Part shown: one piece after another, positions 42,701 through 52,036 of the stretch
How positions within the stretch are numbered: the first letter of the stretch is position 1
How the letters are laid out: the number at the start of each line of letters is the position of its first letter
NCBI RefSeq assembly: GCF_028369105.1
Contig: NZ_JAQNDO010000001.1
Span: forward strand, 12,556,501-12,620,500
From: Polyangium mundeleinium
Lineage (GTDB): Bacteria; Myxococcota_A; Polyangia; Polyangiales; Polyangiaceae
Length of the DNA stretch: 64,000 nt
Direction of reading: 5' to 3'
Notes under the pieces: generated by a model
Databases searched by the model: none
Told to the model about the DNA's origin: nothing
What the model saw: only the letters and a program-made list of their open reading frames with translations
Made by a program: the position numbers and the translations under genes

Positions 42701-44976
42701 GCCGAGCGCTGCACCAGCGTCGCCTGATGCGCGATGACCCGCGCCGCGTCCTCGAGCGAGAGCACGCCCGCAACGTGGGCCGCCGCGACCTCGCCGATGC
42801 TGTGGCCGATCACCGCGCCCGGTTCGAGGCCGAGGTCGTGCAAGAGCTCCGCGAGCGCGACCTGGAACGCGAAGAGCACGGGCCACATGATGTCGAGGCG
42901 ATCGGCAGCGACGCGCGTCGAGCCGGCCATGATCTCGTCGAGCACCGACCAGCCGAGCAGCGGGCCGAGGACGCGATCACACCGCGTGAGCGCCGCGCGG
43001 AAGCTCGGCTCCGAGAGCACGAGCGATCGGCCCATCCCCGCCCACTGCGATCCCTGCCCCGAGAACACCCACACGACGCGGCGTGATCCGCGGGCCGCGC
43101 CGCGGAAGATCCCGCGTCCTTCGGCGCCGCCGCGCGCCTCGACGAGCCGCGCTTCGAGGCCGCTCTTCGTGCTCGCCACGACCGCGAGCCTCTGGCCGAG
43201 GCCGGCCGGAGGGCCTCGCAAGACCCGCCCGGCGATCACCTCCTCGCCTCGGATCGATTCGAGCGCGAGCCCGATCGAGGCGCCCATCGCCTCCGGCGCG
43301 CCCGCCTCGATCAGCGCGACGCTCGCCGTCGAGCGGGCCATGCTCTCCAGGATCACGTGCGCGTTCGTGCCGCCATACCCGAACGAGCTCACGCCCGCGC
43401 GGCGCAGCGTGCCCTCGGGCGCAGGCCAGGGCTCGACCTTCGTGACGACACGCAAGTTCAGCCGAGGGAAGTCGATGTTCGGGTTCGGCGACTGGTAATG
43501 CAGGCTCGGGGGCAGCGCGTCGTGCTGCATCGCGAGCGCCACCTTCATGAGCCCCGCCATCCCCGCGGCCGCTTCGAGGTGCCCGACGTTCGTCTTGACG
43601 GACCCAATGCGGAGCGGCTGATCGGGCGGGTGCTCGACGCCGATCACCGCCCCGAGCGCGCCCGCCTCGATCGGATCGCCGAGCGGCGTGCCGGTGCCGT
43701 GCGCCTCGACGTACTGGATGTCTGCCGGCGCAATGCCGGCCGCGCGGCACGCGTCCCGCAGCATCGACTGCTGGGCGATCGGGTTCGGCGCGGTGAGGCC
43801 GTTGCTCGCGCCGTCGTTGTTCACGGCGCTGCCGCGCACGACCGCGTAGATGCGGTCGCCGTCGCGCAGCGCGTCCGAGAGGCGCTTCAGGATCACGAGC
43901 CCGGCGCCCTCGCTGCGCACGTAGCCGTTGCTGCGCGCATCGAAGGCGCGGCAGCGGCCGTCGGGGCTCATCGCGTTGAGCCGCGTGAAGCCCATCGTCG
44001 TCTCGGGCACGAGCATCAAGCTCACGCCGCCCGCGATCGCGATGCCCGTCTCGCCGCTGCGCAAGCTCTGCGAGGCGAGGTGGATGGCGACGATCGACGA
44101 CGAGCACGCCGTGTCCACGGTCATGCTCGGCCCCTGGAGGCCAAACGCGTACGAGATGCGGTTCGCGATGATGCACGAGGCGCCGCCCGTGCTCGTGTGC
44201 GCCGTGATCGACTCGCGCCCCGCGCGATCCTGGAGGAGCGCGTGGTCGAGGAAAAGCGCGCCGACGAAGACGCCCGTGCGGCTGCCCTTCAGCGTGGGCG
44301 GCGGGATCCCGGCGTCTTCGAGCGCCTCCAGCGCGAGCTCGAGCGCGAGCCTCTGCTGCGGATCCATCTGCACCGCCTCACGCGGCGAGATGCCGAAGAA
44401 CTGCGGGTCGAAGGTGTCGACGTGGTCGAGGAAGCCGCCCCAGCGCGTGTTGAGCTTGCCCGTGACGGCGGTGTCCGGATCGTAGAGCTCTGCGGCGTCC
44501 CAGCGATCCCGCGGCACCTCGGTGATCGCGTCGATGCCGTCGTGCAAGAGGCGCCAGAACGCGTCGAGGTCCGGCGCCTTGGGGAACCGACACGCCATGC
44601 CCACGATGGCGATGGGCTCGTTCTCCGGCGACCCGGATCGCGGCGACGGCATCGGCGGCGGGCGCGCGGACAGCGTCGGCGCCACGGACGAACCCGCGGA
44701 GCTCGTCAAGAACTTCGCCAGCGACGCGGGGGTCGCGTGCTCCCATACGAGGGTTGGCGAGAGGCTACGGCCGAGGTGCTTGCCCAGATCCGCGATGAGC
44801 TTCGTCGCGCCGAGGGAGTCGAGCCCGTAGCGATGGAACCGCTCGCGTGGGTCGATGGTCCGCGGATCGATCCCCCGAAGCTCGGCGAGGCGGGAGACCA
44901 GCCAGGCCGAGAGGTTCTCTGCGTTGGGTGGAGTCATCGACGCGTAACCCGACCTCGTCTCCTGGGGACCGCCCAT
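36763..44976 (-). CDS. Type I PKS loading and first module: ACP-KS-AT-AT-DH-ER-KR-ACP
   Basis: A 2737-residue protein that starts the assembly line. It opens with an ACP (YGLDSLGA, Ser54) instead of a docking coil. KS: Cys291 (DTACSSSIV), [14 protein letters not shown]. Tandem ATs follow. AT1 (Ser726, GHSIGE) has Gln in AHQATLVQ where extender ATs have the carboxylate-binding Arg, and AVHG in place of VASH/HAFH. AT2 (Ser1152, GHSMGE) has IDVVQP and VASHS, the methylmalonyl pattern. DH: His1466 ([12 protein letters not shown]) and Asp in [23 protein letters not shown] near 2123. KR: GGLGGLG near 2325, LDD, YSSSAS, NYAAAN. ACP: GMDSL (Ser2632). The tail [17 protein letters not shown] is acidic. 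In soraphen-type myxobacterial systems this ACP/KS/tandem-AT layout marks loading. ATG 44937 is an alternative start. Confidence 0.96.
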
Positions 44977-45428
44977 CGGCCTCGTCGCGGTCCATTGTCC
45001 TCACGTGCCGCGAAAAGCCTCGAACCTTCCTCGAACGTTCGAAGCGCGCCGCGCGGCGCGCTCCGGGACGCAGCATATACCCCGAGGAGGCGAAGCGACG
45101 CACCAGGTAGCCCGCATGGCGTGTTTCTCGCCCACCCCGGCGAGGACGCACCTCGAGCCTCACGACGACGAACCTCCCCACCGCGAGGGCGTCGGCACAT
45201 GTGGCCCTCGGTTCCCCGCCGAAGATCGATCGAAGCAGGGAGGACGTCGTGCATACAGTCCCGAGAATCCTAAACGAACCCGAACCGTTTGCCCATCGCA
45301 CGTTCGGGGCTCGACGCTGCGATGCAAGCCAGCCCGCACGGCCACACCGGAAAGAAAGAGCGCTCCGGACGGCCCACATTGTCGCACGACAGAATCACGC
45401 GCTGCGCCGACGTGACGCGGCACGCTTG
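44977..45428. other. Upstream region of the PKS operon
   Basis: About 450 nt between the PKS operon start and the stop of the HTTM gene, which is transcribed towards it from the right. No credible gene is present. It should hold the PKS promoter, but I could not pick convincing -35/-10 boxes. The only clear structure is the repeat cluster at 45018-45061. A short palindrome, TGTCG-CA-CGACA, lies near 45380. Confidence 0.45.
45018..45061 (-). promoter_or_regulatory. Operator-like repeat and palindrome cluster upstream of the PKS operon
   Basis: CCTCGAAC occurs at 45018-45025 and again at 45029-45036, exactly 11 bp apart (one helical turn). The second copy runs into GTTCGAAG, forming the perfect 12-bp palindrome TCGAACGTTCGA (45031-45042). 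The perfect 18-bp palindrome GCGCGCCGCGCGGCGCGC follows at 45044-45061. The cluster ends about 40 nt from the PKS start at 44976. Stacked half-sites of this kind suit a dimeric regulator; the GC palindrome might instead form an RNA hairpin. Confidence 0.5.
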
Positions 45429-47447
45429 TTAGTTGCCCGCGCTCTCGACCTTTGGCTCCGGCGGGAGCGGTGGATTGCCCGGCGGAGACCTGTATCCAGG
45501 CTTTCGATATGTCAGGATCGCAATCTTTTCATGCTTGTAGGGTTGTGTTTGTCCAGGCAGAGGGCACTGATCCCGGAGCCAGTACACATCGAACGCGACG
45601 AGTTCGTCCTCGGGTCGGCCCGTCTCTTCGTGCCAGCGCAGGAGGTACTCCTTGAGCCCATGACGGAACACCTTGTTCCGATCGAGCCGGATGCGGTTGA
45701 AGTAGTCCTGCCAGATCTGGTTCAAGCCGAGGCCACGCGCGTCCGAGAGATTGAGGTCCGGCTCTTCGCCAGTGAACGGATCGACGCGACGACCGCCGAG
45801 CGTGACAGCGTCGACCGAGATCGAGCCGTCGTCGCTGATCGGGTTCGGCGCGAACATACCCCAGCCCTGGTACATGCGCGGATAGCCGAGCGTCGCCTGC
45901 ATGAGCCACGGCTGCTGGTGCTTGAAGGGCGAAGGAACCGACTTGTTCTCGTTCAGCGTCTGGCTCACCGCGCAGACGAAGACCCAGGCCACGAGCGCCT
46001 CGCGCAAGCCCACGCGCACGCGTCCTGCGCGCGCGGCAAGCGGGGACGGGGAAGCACTCACCTCACGGCCGCGGGGCTTCATGCCGAGGCCAAAGGCGCG
46101 GGCGACGGCGTCGCGACGGCGCGCGACGTAGCCGAAGAGCGGCGCGGACAGGCCGAGCGTCAGGACACGGAAGAGCGGCCAGAAAAAGCGGCCCGCCGGG
46201 AGCGATCGCGCGATGGCAGCGAGCGCCACGTGTTCGTCGTGGACCTCGTTCGTCGCAGGATCGCGGACGCGGAGGAGCGCCGGCGTGGTTTCTTCCTCGG
46301 GGCTCTCCTCGAACGTGAGGCGCTCACAGGGATCGAAGCGCGCGAGGAGCCGGCACATGAAAAACGCGAGCGAGGAGCGCCGATCGTAGACCACGACCCA
46401 CGCACGGGCCTTCTTCGTGTACCAGCGGCCGAGGATCTCCCAGTGCACGGGCTGCGGGAACAGGAAGCTCCAGGCGATCATGAACCAGGAGAACGGGCCG
46501 AGGCGCATCATCACGCCGAAGCTCCCGTGCAGGCCGGTCATCAGGAGCATCGCGAGCGGCCGCGTGATGCGGCGGCCGGCGGGGGCGAGGATGAGCGGCA
46601 CGAGGAGCGCCTCGACGACGAGCACGCTCCAGGCGACGGGCCGCATCATCCAGAGCGGCATGTACTCGCGAAACGGCACGGCGAACCCCGTGATCATGCG
46701 ATCGAGGTGGAGCACGTAATGGACCGTGTCGCCCTTGCGCCAGATGTGGCCCGATTTGTTGACGACGTTGAAATAATAAATGACAGCGATGTTCAGGGTC
46801 GTGACGAGCCCGATGAGCGAGACGTAGGGCTTCGTGGCCCACGCGAACGGCGCGCGGGCGTTGAGCTCCGCGGACGAACGCTCCTTGCGCTCGCGGAACG
46901 AGCGCAAGAGCGCGTCGACCGAGAATCGCTGGCCGGTGGGCATGAACATCGCCCAGCCGATGAGCAGGTTTTCCACGACGTACCCGCCGTTCTCGACCAT
47001 GACGAGCCGGTTGTCGAGGCTCGTCACGAAGAAGAACGAGAGGACCGAGAAGATGCGAGTATGCCAGCCGAGGAAAAAACAAAAATGGCAGAACGTCGCG
47101 ATCGCAAAAGCGACGTGGACCTCTTCGACCGTGGAGAACGCGTGGAAGATGCTGAAATTGAAGCCGCTGCTCGGTCGGAAGAGGTGGTAATGGTTCGTGA
47201 GGATGCCCTCGTTCGAGTAGAACAAGCGCGCATCCATCCAGTGCCGGATGCAATCGGCCGTGACCAGGAACCCGATCACGAGCCGGAAAAACCCGAGCGT
47301 GCGCGGATCCATCGTCATGTAATGGTCGCGCAGCCACACGAACGCGGCGCGGAGCGGGGAAAACCACGGGGCTGCGGGGTTGTCCTTCCGCGGCTTCTCC
47401 TCCGGCGTGTCGGCCGTGACCTCGCCCTCGGCGGCTACATCGGCCAC
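45429..47447 (-). CDS. HTTM-domain membrane protein with a degenerate DCC-like domain
   Basis: A 672-residue integral membrane protein. Residues about 35-330 form an HTTM domain (related to the membrane part of vitamin K-dependent gamma-carboxylase): LGFFRLVIGFLVTADCIRHW, FYSNEGILTNH and a series of helices. Near residue 350 a DCC/DUF393-like segment starts (AWVVVYDRRSSLAFFMCRLL), but the usual DxxCxxC cysteines are gone. A C-terminal region shared with the neighbour (YPRMYQGWGMFAPNP, RRVDPFTGEEPDL, IWQDYFNRIR) follows one more membrane helix. It lies 5 nt after the stop of its paralogue and is probably a duplicate. Function unknown; loss of the redox cysteines suggests a structural or partner role. 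Confidence 0.85.
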   Translation of the reverse strand: MADVAAEGEVTADTPEEKPRKDNPAAPWFSPLRAAFVWLRDHYMTMDPRTLGFFRLVIGFLVTADCIRHWMDARLFYSNEGILTNHYHLFRPSSGFNFSIFHAFSTVEEVHVAFAIATFCHFCFFLGWHTRIFSVLSFFFVTSLDNRLVMVENGGYVVENLLIGWAMFMPTGQRFSVDALLRSFRERKERSSAELNARAPFAWATKPYVSLIGLVTTLNIAVIYYFNVVNKSGHIWRKGDTVHYVLHLDRMITGFAVPFREYMPLWMMRPVAWSVLVVEALLVPLILAPAGRRITRPLAMLLMTGLHGSFGVMMRLGPFSWFMIAWSFLFPQPVHWEILGRWYTKKARAWVVVYDRRSSLAFFMCRLLARFDPCERLTFEESPEEETTPALLRVRDPATNEVHDEHVALAAIARSLPAGRFFWPLFRVLTLGLSAPLFGYVARRRDAVARAFGLGMKPRGREVSASPSPLAARAGRVRVGLREALVAWVFVCAVSQTLNENKSVPSPFKHQQPWLMQATLGYPRMYQGWGMFAPNPISDDGSISVDAVTLGGRRVDPFTGEEPDLNLSDARGLGLNQIWQDYFNRIRLDRNKVFRHGLKEYLLRWHEETGRPEDELVAFDVYWLRDQCPLPGQTQPYKHEKIAILTYRKPGYRSPPGNPPLPPEPKVESAGN

Positions 47448-47452
47448 GGCGC

Positions 47453-49474
47453 CTACTCCTGCCGGCGGACGTCGGGCTTGATGATCGGGAGCCTGTCGAT
47501 CGCCAGGCGTCCGCCGCGCGAATGCGTGAAGAGTTTTTCGCGACCCTTCTCGACCCGCGCCGGGCTCTCGCCGGGCTTCGCGATCGCATACTTCACCCAG
47601 TACGCGTCGTAGCCCGAGAGCTGCTCGTCCGGGCTGCGGCCTTCGAGCGCGGGGCCGCCCTTGCCGAGGTAATCACGCAGGGCCTTCTGGTACGGCTCGT
47701 ACTCGCGCTGGCGGACGCGGTTCAAGTAATCGTTCCAGAGCTGGCCGAGCTTGCGCGTGTTGAACGCCGCAGGGTCGATCGCAGGCGGCGCGCCCGTGAG
47801 CGGGTCGATGCTCGCGCCCTTGCGGTTCTGGCCGTCGATCACGAAGACGCCGTCCTCGTCCACGTTCACGACGAGCACGTCCCAGCGCTCCAGCATGCGC
47901 GGCCAAGCGACGGCCGCCGCGAGCACCTTGCCTTGGGGAATCGAGAACGGGAGCGGGTTTTCCTTGGCCGCCTGGGCGAGCGCCGCGACGAAAAGCACGA
48001 GCGCAAACGCGTCGCGGAGGCCGCCCGTCAAGAGACGCTTCGCGCGCACGGCGGACGGGACGTCGAGGGCCTCGGCGGCCTCGGAATCGGATTCGTCTTT
48101 CGGCGCGGGGAGGCCACACGCGTCCATGCCGACGAGCACGCTGATGTTCGCGCGTCGCTTGGCGAAGGCGTCGTAGAAGACGTCGAGCAGGTTCGAGAGG
48201 CCCGGCAGGCGCATGACGAAGGCGAGCGGCTGCCCGAACGGCAAGGCCCGCACGATCTCCGCGATGCCGCGGCTCCGCGTGAAGACCGTGCCCTTCGCGT
48301 CCACGACGACGATGGTGTTCTGCACGAGCTCTTCGGTGATGCCCGCCGGCAGATCGGCCTTCTCGACCGATCCGTCGGCCTTGCCGCGGAGCAGGCCCGA
48401 GAGGTCGCCATTGCCCTGGAACGTGAGGTGGTGGTGTGCATCGAGGCGTCTGGCGAGGCGCGCGAGCCACAAGCAAACGCCGCAATCCTCGTCGTACACG
48501 ACGCTGCGCGCGCGCTCGGGGGAGAAGCGGCGCTCGAAGGCGTCCCAGCTCTCCGCGGGCAGGAGCAGCGCCGCGGCGGCGAGGAGCGTCCAGGCATAAA
48601 GGCCGAGCGAGAACAGGGCGCCGAGCGCGAGCGAATACACGACGAGGAGCCCGACCGCGATCCCACGCAAGGGCCGGCGCGCCACGGGGACGAGCACGAG
48701 GAGCGGCACGGCGCATTCCGTGGCGAGGAGCAGGAACGAGAGGCCCTTCAACACGCCCACCGGCGCATGCTGAAACCGCACGCCGAGGTCGCTCACCCAG
48801 CGCTCGACCTGGAGCGCATAATAAAGCCCGCTGCCGTCCCGCCACGGCCCCGCGAAATGCCAGGCCGCGGACGCGATCAGGATGATCACGATTTGCAGCG
48901 TGACGGCGAGCGCCGCGAACGAGAGGGGCGACCAGCCGGGGCCGCGCGTGGCCGCGAGATCGGCCTCCGTGGGCCGCGTGCGATCGTTCAGATCAGCGTC
49001 GGTCTTCTCGTCGCGATCCGCATACGAGCGGACGAGGGCGTCGACGGAGAAGCGGCTGCCGAGCGGCAAGAAGAGCGTGAAGAAGAGGAGCGCGACGGCC
49101 GCGTAGTTGCCCTGGTTTTCGAGCAGGATGTTCCGCGAGCCGAGGCTGACGAGGCCAAGGAGGGAGAGCGCGTGGAAGACGCGCGTCTTCCAGCCGAGGA
49201 GAAAGCCGAGATAGACGAGGAGGATCAGGGCGAACGCGACGTGATTCTCGCCGACGCTCGAAAAGGCGTGGAGGAAGCTCCAGACCTGGCCTTTGTCGCG
49301 CAGGTTGAAGATGTGGTTGTGGTTCGAGAGGACGCCCTCGTTCGAATAAAACGCGCGCACCCAGGGCCAGCGGCGGAAGAGGTCGCCGCAGAGGACGAGG
49401 GCCATCGTGATGCGGAAGAGCCCAAGGGAGCGAGCGTCGATGGTAAGGAAGCTCGACAGAATTCGTTTGCCCAC
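47453..49474 (-). CDS. HTTM-DCC fusion membrane protein with intact CxxC
   Basis: A 673-residue paralogue of the downstream gene. The HTTM domain begins near residue 12 (ARSLGLFRITMALVLCGDLF, FYSNEGVLSNHNHIF) and spans many helices. Around residue 325 a DCC/DUF393 thiol-disulfide oxidoreductase-like domain starts with VVYDEDCGVCLWLARLARRLD, whose Cys-Gly-Val-Cys pair is the expected redox site. The conserved C-terminal part has WPRMLERWDVLVVNVDEDG, ASIDPLTGAPP and LWNDYLNRVRQ. HTTM and DCC proteins often occur together, so the fusion fits a membrane redox or modification role, but no substrate is known. It starts 1 nt after the dioxygenase stop, so all three genes form one operon. Confidence 0.87.
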   Translation of the reverse strand: MGKRILSSFLTIDARSLGLFRITMALVLCGDLFRRWPWVRAFYSNEGVLSNHNHIFNLRDKGQVWSFLHAFSSVGENHVAFALILLVYLGFLLGWKTRVFHALSLLGLVSLGSRNILLENQGNYAAVALLFFTLFLPLGSRFSVDALVRSYADRDEKTDADLNDRTRPTEADLAATRGPGWSPLSFAALAVTLQIVIILIASAAWHFAGPWRDGSGLYYALQVERWVSDLGVRFQHAPVGVLKGLSFLLLATECAVPLLVLVPVARRPLRGIAVGLLVVYSLALGALFSLGLYAWTLLAAAALLLPAESWDAFERRFSPERARSVVYDEDCGVCLWLARLARRLDAHHHLTFQGNGDLSGLLRGKADGSVEKADLPAGITEELVQNTIVVVDAKGTVFTRSRGIAEIVRALPFGQPLAFVMRLPGLSNLLDVFYDAFAKRRANISVLVGMDACGLPAPKDESDSEAAEALDVPSAVRAKRLLTGGLRDAFALVLFVAALAQAAKENPLPFSIPQGKVLAAAVAWPRMLERWDVLVVNVDEDGVFVIDGQNRKGASIDPLTGAPPAIDPAAFNTRKLGQLWNDYLNRVRQREYEPYQKALRDYLGKGGPALEGRSPDEQLSGYDAYWVKYAIAKPGESPARVEKGREKLFTHSRGGRLAIDRLPIIKPDVRRQE

Positions 49475-49475
49475 G

Positions 49476-50573
49476 TCAATCCTCGACCCGGAATCGGTAC
49501 TCGTCCTCGTGCGAGAGCAAGGGGACGCTCGGCTTGCGGAGCAAGATGGTCCGCACGGCCCAGAGGTCGTTGAAAATGCGATATCGAAGCGCCGTCTGAT
49601 CGAGGTAATCGACGCCCGCGGAGCCGCCCGTGCCCGTGCGGCGGCCGATCACACGCTCGACCATACGCGCGTGGCGCTGGCGCCAGATGATCATCTGCTG
49701 CTCGACCGCGATCACGAGGTCGATGACCTCGCGCGGCCACGCGAGCCGCGGCAGCTCGCGGTAGCTCTCCAGGAACACGATCGCCGCGCGCAGGCGGCGG
49801 CGGAAGGCGCGCGCCTCGTCGTCGAGCCCCTCCTCGTCCTCGGCCTGGAGGAACCGCTCGGCGAACTTGATCTCGGCCCGGTACCGCTGCTCGAGCCGCG
49901 CGATGTCGTCGGGCGTGAGCGCGTTCTGCTTGGCGAGCCGGATGCGGTTCTCGATCTCCTTCTCGTGCCCCGCGATGAACGCCCGCGCGAAACGCTCGGC
50001 CGACTCCTGCGTCGCAGGGCCGTCGATCGGCGTGCGCGCGAGCCACTCGTAGAGCACGGCCTTGAAGCTCGGTCCGCTCTCCCTGCGCTGCTCGACGCGG
50101 GCGAGCGCCGGCGAAGCAGAGCCGTCCGAGGAGCGGAGCGCCGCCATGTAGCTGCCCTCGCGGCCGAGCGGGATGCGCAGGTTGTCATCGAGCCCGAGCA
50201 GGATCTCGATCTCGCGCATCTGCGCCGACTGGAAGCCGCTCGCCGGGATCAGGCGATCCCGGAAGTCGAGGTAGTCGCGCGTGGTGAGCGTCTCCATCAC
50301 GCGGAAGTGCGGCACGGCCTGCTCGAAGAGCGCGACCACGCGGCGGAGCGAGGTCGCCGCGTTCGCGAGCTTCATGTCGGGCACGGGGTTCTGGCAGAAG
50401 AGATCGCGGGCCGTCTCGAGCTCGCGCAGGATGAGCTTGAACCAGAGCTCGTAGACCTGGTGGACGACGATGAAGACGACCTCGTCGTTCGAGAGCTTGC
50501 TCTCGTCGTTGTCGAAGCCTCCCTGTAGCGAAAGGAGCTCTTCGACCTTGATGTAGTCCCAGTAGTTGCGCAT
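49476..50573 (-). CDS. kynA: Tryptophan 2,3-dioxygenase
   Basis: A 365-residue haem enzyme that opens the indole ring of L-tryptophan with O2 to N-formylkynurenine, the first step of the kynurenine route, in the cytoplasm. Signatures: YWDYIKVEELLSLQ at the N-terminus, the substrate-binding HQVYELWFKLI and DYLDFRDRLIPASGFQS, and WRQRHARMVERVIG with the proximal haem His. GRRTGTGGSAG is the mobile loop over the active site. Compared with animal enzymes it is slightly short, typical of bacteria. A GAGGAG about 9 nt before the ATG is a good ribosome-binding site. It is the first gene of an operon with two HTTM membrane proteins; no kynureninase or formamidase gene is near. Confidence 0.96.
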   Translation of the reverse strand: MRNYWDYIKVEELLSLQGGFDNDESKLSNDEVVFIVVHQVYELWFKLILRELETARDLFCQNPVPDMKLANAATSLRRVVALFEQAVPHFRVMETLTTRDYLDFRDRLIPASGFQSAQMREIEILLGLDDNLRIPLGREGSYMAALRSSDGSASPALARVEQRRESGPSFKAVLYEWLARTPIDGPATQESAERFARAFIAGHEKEIENRIRLAKQNALTPDDIARLEQRYRAEIKFAERFLQAEDEEGLDDEARAFRRRLRAAIVFLESYRELPRLAWPREVIDLVIAVEQQMIIWRQRHARMVERVIGRRTGTGGSAGVDYLDQTALRYRIFNDLWAVRTILLRKPSVPLLSHEDEYRFRVED

Positions 50574-50687
50574 GCCTCGGCTCCTCGTCGCGAGGCGAGT
50601 CTACTTCCGACGGGCGAAAACGGAAGCCACGAGCAGCGCGCCCGAAGAGCGCCCGCGGCCGCCGCTAACGTAACGTCTGCCCCGTGA

Positions 50688-51323
50688 TCAGGGCGTCGTG
50701 GTGACGCTCGTGCCTTCGGGTCCGATGTTCACGGGTGGCCCGTAACTCCGGAGTTCCGCTCGCTCGTGGGCCGCGCGCGCCTCGACGTCGAGAACGGTGA
50801 TGCCGACATCGGGACAAAACGTGGTCGTGTACCGGACGGGTACATCGCCGCCGCGCTCTTCGACCGTGACGACACATCCCTCGAAGCGGCCCGCCGGCAC
50901 GGTCACGCTCTGGCCAACCGCCACGATCCTCGTCCCGCCGCCGTGCTCGCCGGTCCAGCTCATGCCAACGGCGACCGGCGCCCGGAGCACGTAAACCGCA
51001 CGGCCGAGCAGCGCGACGCCCTCGCTCGTGAACGCGACGCGGCGCGCGCCCGTGGGCGTGACGAGCTCGCCCTCGAACGCGCTCGTGCGGCGGGCGCGGA
51101 CGAGCAAAAGGCCACGCCCGCCGTGGTCGCTCGTCGTCTCGTAGTGCCAGAGGTTTCCGTGAACGATCGGAAAATACCGCTCGATCGGCGTGCCGGAGGA
51201 GACATCGACGACGCCCTCGCCGGGCGCGGTGAACGAAGGGCGCGGCTCGGGCGTGGCCGGCCCGCACGCGGCGAGCGCGAGGCCCGAAAGGACGAGGGCG
51301 AGGGCGCTCTGCCTCGGCGTCAT
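50688..51323 (-). CDS. Lipoprotein of unknown function
   Basis: A 211-residue product with signal MTPRQSALALVLSGLALAAC (lipobox LAAC, Cys20). The mature part is mostly beta-strand and begins near a YFPIVHGNLWHYET element, a pattern seen in many deltaproteobacterial lipoproteins of unknown role. Two conserved cysteines (FEGCVVTVEE and TTFCPDVG) could form a disulfide. The ATG at 51323 overlaps the preceding stop in ATGA, so translation is coupled; the frame is open back to 51383, but that start would hide the signal peptide. It is the last gene of the MBOAT operon. Confidence 0.75.
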   Translation of the reverse strand: MTPRQSALALVLSGLALAACGPATPEPRPSFTAPGEGVVDVSSGTPIERYFPIVHGNLWHYETTSDHGGRGLLLVRARRTSAFEGELVTPTGARRVAFTSEGVALLGRAVYVLRAPVAVGMSWTGEHGGGTRIVAVGQSVTVPAGRFEGCVVTVEERGGDVPVRYTTTFCPDVGITVLDVEARAAHERAELRSYGPPVNIGPEGTSVTTTP

Positions 51324-51700
51324 GGGGTGGGCGAGAGCCGGTGGGAGAAGTACCAGACCGTAAAAAAGGCGAGGAGCAAACACGCGGCGAAGAGCATGTA
51401 CTTCGCGAGCGGATCGGGCTCGATGCGACGGAGCAGCTCCTCGGCGGCGCGGCGCACGGCCGGGTCGTCGGTGCTCTTCACGAGGCGCGCGCCGTCCTCA
51501 CGGACACGGCCGTAGTCGCCGCGGTCGAAGGCGGCGAGCAGCGCATCGAGGCTCTCGTCCCGCGGGAAACGCTGCGCGAACGAGGGCACGCCTTCGCGCG
51601 GCGCCTTCGCCTTCTTCTTGCGCTTCTTCTTGGGGCGCGCGGCCTCGCTCGGCTCTTCGGCCTCGCCCTGCGGATCCGCGCCCTCTTTCGTCTCGCTCAT
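51320..51700 (-). CDS. Lys-rich single-pass membrane protein
   Basis: A 126-residue protein that I do not recognise. It begins with an acidic stretch (MSETKEGADPQGEAEEPSE), then a strongly basic run with KKKRKKKAK, then a helical repeat-like segment (LDALLAAFDRGDYGRVREDG, VRRAAEELLRRIEPDP). It ends in one membrane helix (YMLFAACLLLAFFTVWYF), so it is tail-anchored with the bulk in the cytoplasm. ATG 51700 has an AGGA 8 nt upstream and is preferred to an open extension to 51775. It sits 34 nt after the small lipoprotein gene and overlaps the next gene by 4 nt. Confidence 0.72.
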   Translation of the reverse strand: MSETKEGADPQGEAEEPSEAARPKKKRKKKAKAPREGVPSFAQRFPRDESLDALLAAFDRGDYGRVREDGARLVKSTDDPAVRRAAEELLRRIEPDPLAKYMLFAACLLLAFFTVWYFSHRLSPTP

Positions 51701-51734
51701 CGTTCGGTCCTGTCGCAAAGCGCTCGCGCGATGT

Positions 51735-52034
51735 CTATCTCGGGAGGACGGGGGGGACCGGATCGGCCCGATCACGCCAGCCGACGGGCCCGTCGCCCTC
51801 GCCCTTCACGTCGCAGGTGAGGCCCTCGCAGAGGGTGCGATAGTACGCCTTCCTGCCGCAGCCGACGGCCTTGTAGACCCCGCCGTACTCCTCCATCACG
51901 CGAACCTCCTCGTCGGGACAATCGAGGTCCTTGGCCGCGTGCACGCGCACGAGCGGTGCGGCCGCGCCGCGTCCGTTGAGCGTGTTGCCGCAACCGACGA
52001 GGCCAACGAGGAGGAGCAGGGCGAGGGGGCGCAT
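51735..52034 (-). CDS. Small Cys-containing lipoprotein
   Basis: A 99-residue product with signal MRPLALLLLVGLVGCGN (lipobox LVGC, Cys15). The mature part has DLDCPDEEVRVMEEYGG, then VGCGRKAYYRTLCEGLTC. The spaced cysteines and the DCPxxxVxV...GGxYxAxGCGR pattern are familiar from many small myxobacterial exported proteins, but the function is not known. It starts 2 nt after the MBOAT stop, so the two are co-transcribed and the lipoprotein may act with it in the envelope. Confidence 0.75.
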   Translation of the reverse strand: MRPLALLLLVGLVGCGNTLNGRGAAAPLVRVHAAKDLDCPDEEVRVMEEYGGVYKAVGCGRKAYYRTLCEGLTCDVKGEGDGPVGWRDRADPVPPVLPR

Positions 52035-52036
52035 GG

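Noticed and set aside
50574-50596. GCCTCG/CGAGGC inverted repeat over the kynA ribosome-binding region
   Set aside because: Only 6 bp in very GC-rich DNA; chance occurrence is likely, so it was not called as a regulator.
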